Below, in pieces: positions 1-5,661 of a stretch of DNA of 5,779 nt. Both the position numbers and the translations under genes were made by a program. The DNA comes from JBEKHI01 sp050012355 (GTDB taxonomy: Bacteria > Actinomycetota > Actinomycetes > Streptosporangiales > Streptosporangiaceae), in NCBI GenBank assembly GCA_050012355.1, contig JBEKHI010000483.1, forward strand, positions 1-5,779, given 5' to 3'. The notes beneath the pieces are model-generated. The model searched no databases. It was given only the letters and a program-made list of their open reading frames with translations, and had not been told where the DNA came from. The first letter of the stretch is position 1. Each line of letters opens with the position of its first letter.

Positions 1-1
1 C

Positions 2-1375
2 GCCAGCGTGCAGCGATCATCCGCTGCGCCCGGCCCAGGAGAAGCGCCCGAGTACGACCCGGGAACGGCGCCCGTCCTGGAGCCCGATCCGGGAACAGCG
101 GGGGCCGCGGCGGCCGTGCCCGTCCCGGGGGCCGCGCCTGCCGAAGAGGCCGCGCCCGTCCAGGGAGACGTGCCCGTCGAAGGGGCCGCGCCCGCCGCGG
201 AGCCCGAACCGGTCCCGGATCCCGAGCCGTTCCCCGAGCCCGAGCCGTTCCCGCATGCTGAGCCGATCCCCGGGTTCGAGCCCGGCGAACCGGATCCCAG
301 CCCCGCCCCGGCCGCGGAAACCGAGCCCGCAACCGAACCAGTACCCGAGCCCGCCCCGGTCGCGGAACCAGCCGAGTTCGCCGGGCCCGAGCCGGCGCGG
401 ATCCCGATCACCGAGACCACCCTGGATGACCTGTTCGGGTACGTGGAACCGGAGGCGGTAATCGACCCGCCGTCACCGGTCGTGTCGGCCACCGTGCCGC
501 CGCCCGCCGCGACGCCGCCGAACGGGATTCCGCAGGTCCTCACCGAGTCGCCGCGCCAAAGCCAAAGCCAGGGCCAGGGCCAGGGCCGCAGCCAGGGCCC
601 GCGCCCGTCACCCGCGAACAGCCGCCCCAAAACCCCGCCCCCCAAAACAACCCGGCCGCGATCGAGCAGACCAGAGGAGCCTCGCCCGGTCCGGACCAGG
701 GAGCGGCGCAGGTTGTGGTTGGCCCTCGGCTCGACGGTGGTGCTGCTCGCCGTCGTCGGGGTCGCGTCCACCCAGTTGGTGTCGCACGCCAACCACGCCC
801 GGCGCAACGACGCGACCGCGGCCACCCAGCGCACCACCAAGGCCACCTCGCCTCAGCCGACCCACGCCGCCACCCAGCCGTCCACGACCCAGCCGGCTAC
901 CACGCCCGCGGCCACGAAAGCGGCGGCGCCGGCGATCACGACGCTGACCCCGGCGACCGCCGTGGCGTTCGGTCCAGCGGGCACATCCGACGGCGACAAC
1001 TCGAACATCGCTTCCCTGGCCATCGATAACAGCGCATCCACCGCCTGGCAGAGCAACTGGTACGCCACCGCCGCCTTCGGTGACCTGAAATCCGGCACCG
1101 GGCTGCTCGTGGACATGGGCAGCCAGGTCACCATCGACCAGGTAACGATCCTGCTCGGCGCTGAATCCGGTGCCACCCTCGAGCTCAAGACCGGTGACAG
1201 CCCGTCCAGCCTCAGCACCCAGGCCACCGCGACCAACGCGGGCGGTCAGGTGACGCTCAAGATCAAGGCGACGGCCAGGTACGTCCTGCTCTGGTTCACC
1301 CAATTGCCGCCGGACGGCGATGGAACATATCAGGTCAGTGTGTATGACATCACCTGCAAGGGGCGCTTACCGTAG
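2..1375 (+). CDS. Single-pass membrane protein with Pro/Glu-rich N-terminal region and extracellular discoidin-like domain, 5'-partial (MurJ-associated pseudokinase-like C-terminus)
   Basis: The frame is open to the left edge, so the GTG at 8 need not be the start and the gene is probably 5'-truncated by the window. About 230 residues of Pro/Glu/Ala-rich, low-complexity sequence come first, then a Ser/Gln/Gly repeat and an Arg/Pro-rich basic stretch ending in ERRR. One hydrophobic helix follows (nt 713-781, LWLALGSTVVLLAVVGV). The basic flank on its N-terminal side predicts a cytoplasmic N-terminus and an exported C-terminus. A Thr/Ala/Pro linker (to about nt 930) leads to a C-terminal domain of about 140 residues containing SLAIDNSASTAWQ, GTGLLVDMG and ARYVLLWFTQLPP. 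These match, from memory, the galactose-binding (discoidin) domain ending actinobacterial MurJ-linked protein-kinase-like proteins such as the Rv3910 type. No kinase domain lies in the visible part. The domain fold is fairly secure. The link to peptidoglycan synthesis is inference. Confidence 0.72.
   Translation, partial: ASVQRSSAAPGPGEAPEYDPGTAPVLEPDPGTAGAAAAVPVPGAAPAEEAAPVQGDVPVEGAAPAAEPEPVPDPEPFPEPEPFPHAEPIPGFEPGEPDPSPAPAAETEPATEPVPEPAPVAEPAEFAGPEPARIPITETTLDDLFGYVEPEAVIDPPSPVVSATVPPPAATPPNGIPQVLTESPRQSQSQGQGQGRSQGPRPSPANSRPKTPPPKTTRPRSSRPEEPRPVRTRERRRLWLALGSTVVLLAVVGVASTQLVSHANHARRNDATAATQRTTKATSPQPTHAATQPSTTQPATTPAATKAAAPAITTLTPATAVAFGPAGTSDGDNSNIASLAIDNSASTAWQSNWYATAAFGDLKSGTGLLVDMGSQVTIDQVTILLGAESGATLELKTGDSPSSLSTQATATNAGGQVTLKIKATARYVLLWFTQLPPDGDGTYQVSVYDITCKGRLP
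221..252 (+). repeat. 14-bp direct repeat, 18-bp period, in Pro/Glu coding region
   Basis: CCCGAGCCGTTCCC occurs at 221-234 and again at 239-252. The 18-bp period preserves the reading frame and encodes repeated Pro-Glu-Pro-Phe-Pro units. This looks like in-frame slippage or duplication expanding a disordered Pro/Glu tract. Confidence 0.75.
555..596 (+). repeat. Hexanucleotide tandem repeat (GCCAAA/GCCAGG), seven units
   Basis: Seven consecutive 6-bp units run from 555 to 596: two GCCAAA, three GCCAGG, one GCCGCA and one GCCAGG. In the gene's frame they give alternating Gln with Ser, Gly or Arg, just before the basic juxtamembrane stretch. The unit length is a multiple of three, so a gain or loss of units would not break the frame. 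It may vary in length between strains. Confidence 0.8.
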
Positions 1376-1379
1376 ATAC

Positions 1380-2771
1380 ATGACCTCTGACCTGCCGTAT
1401 CTCAGCGCCACCGACGCACGTCGGCTTTTTGCGACGCGCGAGCTGTCGCCCGTGGAGCTGATGCGAGCCGTCATCGAGCAGGCCGAGAAGACCGAACCCG
1501 TCGTCAATGCCTTCACCGAGCGGATCTTCGAGGAGGCCCTCGAGCAAGCGCGCAGCGCCGAGGAACGCTTCGCCACCGGCACGCAGCGAACCCTGGAGGG
1601 CATCCCGGTGGCGACGAAGGAGAAGCACGCCATCGCGGGCCGCTCTCTCACCGAGGGATCGCTGGTCAACGCTGGCCGGATCGCCACCGAGAACGCCCCG
1701 GTCATCGACCGCATACAGCGGGCCGGCGGCATCATCCACGCCCGGACCGCGACCCCCGAGTTCAGCCTCACGTTCTTCACACACTCCCGGTTGTGGGGTA
1801 CGACGCGGAACCCGTGGAAGCCCGAGCTGAGCCCCGGCGGCTCCTCCGGCGGGTCCGCCGCGAGCCTGGCGGCGGGCAGCGCCACCCTGGCCACCGGTTC
1901 TGACATCGCGGGCTCGACCCGGGTACCCGCCGCCTTCACCGGAACGGTCGGATTCAAGGCCCCCTACGGCCGGATCCCCGGCGTCGCGCCGCTCGCGCTC
2001 GACCACTACCGTGGCGACAGCCCGCTGGCCCGCACGGTTGACGACTGCGTGCTGTTCACCAACGTGCTGGCCGGCCAGGACCCCCGCGACCACGCCTCGC
2101 TGCCGTTCCCGCAGCCGCTGCCGGACGAATACCCGCACGTGGCCGGGGCCAGGATCGCGCTGAGCATCACGCTCGGCGACTACGAGGTGCACCCCGAGAT
2201 CGAGGCGAACACGCGAGCCGTTGCCAGCACGCTCAAGAGCGCGGGCGCGACCGTCGAGGAGATCGAGCTGCCATGGACCCGCGCCGACATCCAGACCGCG
2301 CTTGGCGGCCACCTGCCCGCGATCTTCGGGGAGATGCTCCGGGAGATCGCTCGCGACCACGCCGAGGACCTCAGCCCCTACACCATCGTGTTCGCCGAGC
2401 GGATGGCCGCCTTCCGCGAGCAGTTCAGTTACCTCGACGGCCTGCGCGCCGAGGCCAGGATGCAACGGCAGCTCGCCGAGGCGATGGCGGGCTTCGACGT
2501 GCTGGTCTGCCCGACGACGACAATCCCCGGCATCGCGGCCGAGGCCGCGCTCGACGCGGACATCTACGGCGCCGCCATGACCAGCCCGTTCAACATCTGC
2601 AACCGCTGCCCGGTGCTGAGCGTCCCGAGTGGCAGATCCAGCTGGGGAGTGCCGACCGGCGTGCAGATCGTCGGGCACCCGTATGACGACGCCGCGCCGT
2701 TCCGCATCGGGAAGACGCTGGAACAGCTCAGGCCCTGGGCGTTCACCGACATCCACCGCCCGCAGCTGTAG
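1380..2771 (+). CDS. Amidase signature (AS) family hydrolase
   Basis: This is a 463-residue protein, a normal length for the family, whose members hydrolyse C-N amide bonds using a Ser-cisSer-Lys triad in the cytoplasm. The triad is intact: Lys80 in GIPVATKEK, cis-Ser155 in PGGSSGGSA, and nucleophile Ser179 in GSDIAGSTR. The 24-residue spacing between the two serines equals that in fatty-acid amide hydrolase. Other family landmarks are TATPEFS (123-129), GTVGFKAPYGR (188-198), FDVLVCPTT (372-380) and PTGVQIVG (425-432). The ATG at 1380 gives the usual N-terminus (LSATDARRL...ELSPVEL). In-frame ATGs at 1320 and 1344 would add residues that look non-conserved and overlap the upstream gene. The gene begins 4 nt after the upstream stop and ends 11 nt before purE. 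The substrate cannot be told from sequence. It is not GatA by context, since no gatB or gatC is present. Confidence 0.93.
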   Translation: MTSDLPYLSATDARRLFATRELSPVELMRAVIEQAEKTEPVVNAFTERIFEEALEQARSAEERFATGTQRTLEGIPVATKEKHAIAGRSLTEGSLVNAGRIATENAPVIDRIQRAGGIIHARTATPEFSLTFFTHSRLWGTTRNPWKPELSPGGSSGGSAASLAAGSATLATGSDIAGSTRVPAAFTGTVGFKAPYGRIPGVAPLALDHYRGDSPLARTVDDCVLFTNVLAGQDPRDHASLPFPQPLPDEYPHVAGARIALSITLGDYEVHPEIEANTRAVASTLKSAGATVEEIELPWTRADIQTALGGHLPAIFGEMLREIARDHAEDLSPYTIVFAERMAAFREQFSYLDGLRAEARMQRQLAEAMAGFDVLVCPTTTIPGIAAEAALDADIYGAAMTSPFNICNRCPVLSVPSGRSSWGVPTGVQIVGHPYDDAAPFRIGKTLEQLRPWAFTDIHRPQL

Positions 2772-2782
2772 GCTAATCCGAC

Positions 2783-3277
2783 GTGAGCGTGGGAATCGTG
2801 ATGGGTAGCGACTCGGACTGGCCGGTGATGAAGGCGGCCGCCGACGCGCTTGATGAGTTCGGCGTGCCCTATGAGGCTGACGTGGTGTCCGCGCATCGTA
2901 TGCCGCACGAGATGCTTGACTACGGTGAGCAAGCGGCCGAGCGCGGTTTGCGGGTGATCATCGCCGGGGCGGGCGGCGCCGCCCACCTGCCGGGCATGCT
3001 CGCCGCTGTCACGCCGTTGCCGGTCATCGGCGTCCCGGTGCCGCTGAAATACCTAGATGGCATGGACTCGCTGCTGTCGATCGTCCAGATGCCGGCCGGA
3101 GTGCCGGTAGCCACCGTCGCGATCGGCAACGCCCGCAACGCCGGGCTGCTCGCCGTACGGATCCTCGCCGCCGCCGACGGTGAGCTGCGCCAGAAGATGG
3201 TGCTGTTCCAGCAAGAGCTCGCCGCCGTAGCCAAGCGAAAAGGCGCGAATATCAAAACGGCGCACCCAGCTCCCTAG
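2783..3277 (+). CDS. purE: 5-(carboxyamino)imidazole ribonucleotide mutase (class I PurE)
   Basis: PurE rearranges N5-CAIR to 4-carboxy-AIR in de novo purine synthesis, as a cytosolic octamer in characterised homologues. The 164-residue length is normal. Diagnostic motifs are IVMGSDSDWPVM (5-16), in which Ser9 and Asp12 correspond to the nucleotide-binding residues, SAHRMP (36-41) with the catalytic His38, AGAGGAAHLPGM (61-72) and DSLLSIVQMP. The His, the SAHR context and the overall resemblance to E. coli PurE indicate the class I mutase rather than class II AIR carboxylase. GTG at 2783 is the only start leaving a normal N-terminus, and the match to GIVMGSDSDW begins four residues in. No good Shine-Dalgarno is seen. 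The gene lies 11 nt after the amidase. Its usual upstream partner purK, which makes N5-CAIR, is not in the window. Downstream comes the acyl-CoA dehydrogenase seen next to purE in mycobacteria. Confidence 0.97.
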   Translation: MSVGIVMGSDSDWPVMKAAADALDEFGVPYEADVVSAHRMPHEMLDYGEQAAERGLRVIIAGAGGAAHLPGMLAAVTPLPVIGVPVPLKYLDGMDSLLSIVQMPAGVPVATVAIGNARNAGLLAVRILAAADGELRQKMVLFQQELAAVAKRKGANIKTAHPAP

Positions 3278-3387
3278 CGCAACGCCCGGATTATGCACAG
3301 CGATTAAGCAAAAACCGAGGCCGGAAACTCCCTGCGACCAGGCATTTTCTGCGTTTGATCTGACCGGCGACGTGCTGTTCAGGCTAA

Positions 3388-3697
3388 GCGTTCGCGGTCC
3401 GCGGGCTGCCGGGGCCGTTCCAGGTCTGGATCCGGAGTCCGGAGCTGTGCGACCGGATCGAGTCGCTGGCCACTTACTGCCAGTCGCAATCAGCGTGAGC
3501 TCACCCTGATGATCGTCGCGCGGCATTTCGGCAGCCGGCAGCAGTGGAACGCGCACCGGGCCAAGGCCGTCGGTGCCGGACTCGACCCGGAGGCGCTGGA
3601 GCGTCTTGACCGCGGGGAGGAGCCGCGGTTCCAGGAAGCGGACGAGGACGCTTGCGGGCGCATACGAACCAGGCAGCTGCGCTTACCGGGCTGGTAG
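3388..3697 (+). pseudogene. Carboxymuconolactone decarboxylase (CMD) family relic, frameshifted and truncated at both ends
   Basis: Two adjacent frames each carry part of one recognisable protein. The first (codons from 3388, after a TAA at 3385) reads VRGLPGPFQVWIRSPELCDR followed by IESLATYCQSQ, and stops at TGA 3496. The second, shifted by +1, reads RNQRELTLMIVARHFGSRQQ then WNAHRAKAVGAGLDPEALER, and stops at TAG 3697. Together they give the order seen in CMD/AhpD-like proteins: GPF-x-WIRSPEL, then a YC-containing helix, RELTLMIVARH, W-x-AHR and AGLDPE. The join near 3484 loses roughly six residues relative to the family, so a small out-of-frame deletion is the simplest explanation. The N-terminal 30-40 residues are missing and the C-terminal half ends early in unrelated sequence. 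The second-frame ATG at 3509 would give only 62 residues, too short for this fold. The family assignment is from memory. Confidence 0.72.
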
Positions 3698-3701
3698 CGG
3701 T

Positions 3702-3707
3702 TACTAT
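3702..3707 (+). promoter_or_regulatory. Candidate -10 element of a leaderless promoter for the acyl-CoA dehydrogenase
   Basis: TACTAT fits the actinobacterial TANNNT -10 pattern and matches four of six TATAAT bases. Its last T is exactly 7 nt before the A of the ATG at 3714, the position where transcription would be expected to start. There is no usable Shine-Dalgarno: the only purine run, GAG at 3709-3711, is 2 nt from the ATG. Both observations suggest a leaderless mRNA. No convincing -35 TTGACA is present; GCGCTT at 3679-3684 is a poor match. Confidence 0.5.
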
Positions 3708-3713
3708 CGAGTA

Positions 3714-4886
3714 ATGAGCCAGGATTACCCGGCCTTCGCGCTCAGCGAGGAGCACGAGGCGTTGCGTGAGGCGGTGCGGGCGCTCGCCGATGACAAGATT
3801 GCTCCGCGGGCAGCCGATATCGACCGGACCGCTGAGTTCCCGTGGGACGTCTACCAGGAGCTGGTGAAAGCCGACTTCCACGCCGTCCATATTCCGGAGG
3901 CGTACGGGGGCGCCGGAGGCGACGCGCTGGCCGCGGTGCTGGTGATCGAGGAGGTCGCGCGGGCGTGTGCCTCCTCGTCGCTGATCCCGGGGGTCAACAA
4001 GCTGGGCACGGTCCCGGTGCTGCTAGCCGGTTCGGAAGAGCTCAAGCGCGAGGTTCTGCCGCCAGTGGCTAGCGGCGACGCGATGTTCTCTTACGCGTTG
4101 TCGGAGCCGGAGGCGGGCAGCGACGCCGCCGCGATGCGCACCCGCGCGACCCGGACCGCGGATGGTTACCTGCTGAACGGCACCAAGCGCTGGATCACCA
4201 ACGCTGGCGTGTCCACCTTCTACACGGTCATGGCGGTTACCGACCCGGACAAAGGCCCGAATGGGATCTCGGCGTTTATCGTCCGCGCGGACGATAAGGG
4301 CTTCTCCGTCGGCTCGCCCGAGCACAAGCTCGGCATCAAGGGCTCGCCGACTTGTGAGCTGTACTTCGACAACTGCGAGATTCCCGCCTCCCGGCTAATC
4401 GGCACAGAAGGTGACGGGTTCAAGATCGCGCTGCGAACCCTCGATCACACCCGGATCACGATCGCCGCCCAGGCAATCGGTATCGCGCAGGGGGCGCTCG
4501 ATTACGCGACGGGCTACGTGAAGGAACGCCGCCAGTTCGGGAAGGCGATCGCCGACTTCCAGGGTCTCCAGTTCATGCTCGCCGACATGGCCATGAAGAT
4601 CGAGGCGGCCCGCCAGCTGACTTATGCCGCGGCGGCACGTTCGGAACGGGCGTTTAACGGGGAGAAGATCCCGGATCTGACGTTCATTTCCTCGGCGTGC
4701 AAGTGCTTCGCCTCCGACACGGCGATGTCGGTAACCACCGACGCGGTGCAGCTCCTGGGCGGGTACGGCTACGTGAACGACTACCCGGTCGAGCGGATGA
4801 TGCGTGACGCGAAGATCACCCAGATCTACGAGGGCACCAACCAGATCCAGCGCGTGGTGATGGCGCGGCAGCTCCTCAAGGGGTGA
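3714..4886 (+). CDS. fadE25: Acyl-CoA dehydrogenase, FadE25-type
   Basis: A 390-residue flavoprotein that oxidises acyl-CoA thioesters to trans-2-enoyl-CoA, passing electrons to electron-transfer flavoprotein. Length and domain order are standard: helical N-terminal domain, middle beta domain with YALSEPEAGSD (127-137) and WITNAG from Trp160 for FAD and substrate binding, then the C-terminal helical domain with RRQFGKAI, QLLGGYGY and IYEGTNQIQR. Glu373 in the last motif is the expected catalytic base, as in short-chain and branched-chain members. Near-identical stretches to M. tuberculosis FadE25 as I recall it (HIPE-YGG, SLIP-VNKLGT, LGIKGSPT, the C-terminal RDAKITQIYEGTNQIQRVVM), together with the purE neighbour, support orthology. 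Chain-length preference is not readable. ATG 3714 matches the family N-terminus; in-frame sequence upstream to 3573 is an extension through the CMD relic and is not part of the gene. Confidence 0.95.
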   Translation: MSQDYPAFALSEEHEALREAVRALADDKIAPRAADIDRTAEFPWDVYQELVKADFHAVHIPEAYGGAGGDALAAVLVIEEVARACASSSLIPGVNKLGTVPVLLAGSEELKREVLPPVASGDAMFSYALSEPEAGSDAAAMRTRATRTADGYLLNGTKRWITNAGVSTFYTVMAVTDPDKGPNGISAFIVRADDKGFSVGSPEHKLGIKGSPTCELYFDNCEIPASRLIGTEGDGFKIALRTLDHTRITIAAQAIGIAQGALDYATGYVKERRQFGKAIADFQGLQFMLADMAMKIEAARQLTYAAAARSERAFNGEKIPDLTFISSACKCFASDTAMSVTTDAVQLLGGYGYVNDYPVERMMRDAKITQIYEGTNQIQRVVMARQLLKG

Positions 4887-5035
4887 TTTGGGGCGTTGAC
4901 CTGTGGCTTCTCGGGTTCTTCTGGTTGGGTAACGAGCCATCCGACGTCGAGTTGGGCGACCCGTTCTAATGTCTGGATTATCCGGTTGATGCCGATTGTT
5001 TCCGTCGTTTCCCGACCCCGTGCTGACCCTGCGGG
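4887..5035 (-). pseudogene. Unrecognised minus-strand coding remnant, in frame with the upstream regulator tail across a TAG
   Basis: Reading the minus strand from 5035 down to about 4887 gives an uninterrupted frame that looks like protein. It begins PAGSARGR, continues RETTETIGINRIIQTLERVA then QLDVGWLVTQPEEPEKPQ, and runs into the antisense of the dehydrogenase, stopping only at TAG 4826-4828. The central part would form an amphipathic helix. There is no start codon of its own. The frame continues that of the regulator tail across a single TAG (5036-5038). It may be the C-terminal part of the same broken gene or of a neighbour. I do not recognise the family. The plus strand here encodes only a short Ser/Arg-rich reading frame that looks like a shadow. 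Confidence 0.35.
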
Positions 5036-5420
5036 CTATCTCGGCGCCATCCACGCGGTGGTGGGCGGTTGTAGGAATCGCAGATAGTTGGCGAATGCCG
5101 GGCTAGTTGGCGAACCAGGATTTGCGCAGGTCAAGGGCCTGATTGACCAGATGGCCTTGATCGCGGCCCCAGCTCGGCCGGGCACCGGGCACCGTTCCGT
5201 TATTGTCGCTGTTGCTCTTCCGGGACTGCTCGAGTGACTCCAGGACGGGGTGGACGTCGCGGGCGAAGAGACGGCCGTGGGCGGTGAGCGTGAGCAGCCC
5301 GTCTGGTCCGGTGCGCAGCAGGGCGGTGCCGGCGATGTCTTCGAGCTGGCAGACCTGCCTGGAGAGACGGGCGGTCGTAGTGCCGAGTTGGCGGGCTGTC
5401 CATGACGGGCTGGCAGGCAA
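5036..5420 (-). pseudogene. LysR-like winged-helix DNA-binding protein relic, 5'-truncated and frameshifted
   Basis: The minus-strand frame 5420-5103 (TTG start at best, with an in-frame TGA directly upstream) encodes 105 residues. ARQLGTTTARLSRQVCQLED, AGTALLRTGPDGLLTLTAHG and RLFARDVHPVL have the helix-turn-helix plus wing layout of LysR-type N-terminal domains. The first helix that should precede it is missing, where the sequence gives way to an opposite-strand permease fragment. The frame ends KSWFAN-stop at 5103. If one 19-bp unit of the direct repeat at 5085-5114 is removed, it continues in frame as FANYLRFLQPPTTAWMAPR to a TAG at 5036. This suggests the insertion broke a longer reading frame. 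A real short protein of 105 residues cannot be excluded, but the lack of a start signal and of a complete domain argues against it. Confidence 0.5.
5085..5114. repeat. 11-bp direct repeat flanking 8 bp
   Basis: TAGTTGGCGAA occurs at 5085-5095 and again at 5104-5114, with the 8 bp TGCCGGGC between. On the minus strand the first copy met encodes Phe-Ala-Asn-stop and the second Phe-Ala-Asn-Tyr in another frame. The 19-bp period is not a multiple of three, so the extra unit shifts the reading frame. It resembles an excision footprint or an imperfect small duplication. Confidence 0.8.
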
Positions 5421-5640
5421 TCACGGTCAGCGTTACCGGTATCGGCCTGGGCATCGTGTTTGGGGCGGCTTCCGTCCTCGTGATAACAAAGGTGCTCACC
5501 GGCTCCTGGACACCGACTGTGACATGGGCGCCCGTGGTGGTCGTCATCGTCGGCGTCCTCGCCCTCACCACGCTGTCGGTCTTCATTCCCACGTCCCGGA
5601 TCCTCTCCGAGCCGGATGATGACTTACGGCTGGAGGCACC
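5402..5640 (+). pseudogene. C-terminal fragment of an FtsX-like (MacB/SalY-type) ABC transporter permease
   Basis: The plus-strand frame from ATG 5402 encodes two hydrophobic segments: AITVSVTGIGLGIVFGAASV (residues 6-25, continuing LVITKV) and WAPVVVVIVGVLALTTLSVF. They are joined by KVLTGSWTPTVT and followed by IPTSRILSEPDDDLRLE. This is the layout of the last two transmembrane helices and terminal P-x-R-x-L-x-x-x-P tail of FtsX-domain permeases, which with an ATPase move lipids, peptides or drugs. The family normally has several hundred residues before this, and a TAG at 5378 closes the frame just upstream, so the gene is 5'-truncated. No stop codon follows before the window end; homology seems to fade near 5630 and the frame then runs antisense to the response regulator. 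The 5402 ATG is likely an internal Met. A genuine two-helix protein is possible but less likely. Confidence 0.55.
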
Positions 5641-5661
5641 TCGGCCTGAGCCCCGATCAGG

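Noticed and set aside
1320..1379. Earlier in-frame ATGs (1320, 1344) as the amidase start
   Set aside because: They add residues that do not look like the family N-terminus and overlap the upstream coding sequence. ATG 1380 gives the standard beginning.
1350..2756. Long minus-strand open frame (468 codons) opposite the amidase
   Set aside because: It is Arg/Gly/Val-rich with no recognisable domain and lies fully antisense to a gene with an intact catalytic triad. This is the usual shadow in high-GC coding DNA.
2769..2782. TAGGCT as a -10 element for purE
   Set aside because: It overlaps the amidase stop codon and is 8 nt from the GTG, a poor geometry. Co-transcription with the amidase across an 11-nt gap is simpler.
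3278..3387. Terminator or promoter between purE and the CMD relic
   Set aside because: No stable hairpin with a T-run was found. TTGATC at 3355-3360 has no TANNNT at a suitable distance. The stretch is simply less G/C-rich.
3279..3508. Plus-strand frame without stops between purE and the second half of the CMD relic
   Set aside because: It has no start codon before 3360 with a ribosome site, shows no family resemblance, and overlaps the recognisable CMD frame.
3573..3713. N-terminal extension of the acyl-CoA dehydrogenase
   Set aside because: The added 47 residues are Arg-rich, run through the CMD relic in another frame, and are absent from FadE25-type proteins.
4395..5054. Minus-strand 219-codon frame covering the end of fadE25 and the region beyond
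   Set aside because: Most of it is antisense to conserved dehydrogenase sequence, and its composition is Arg/His-rich shadow. A different minus-strand frame in 4887-5035 is more protein-like.
5203..5619. Plus-strand 138-codon frame
   Set aside because: It is antisense to the HTH relic and out of frame with the permease fragment. It is Ser/Arg-rich with no domain.
5645..5661. CCTGA-N7-TCAGG inverted repeat just after the response-regulator stop, considered as a terminator
   Set aside because: The stem is only 5 bp with no T-run, too weak to call.
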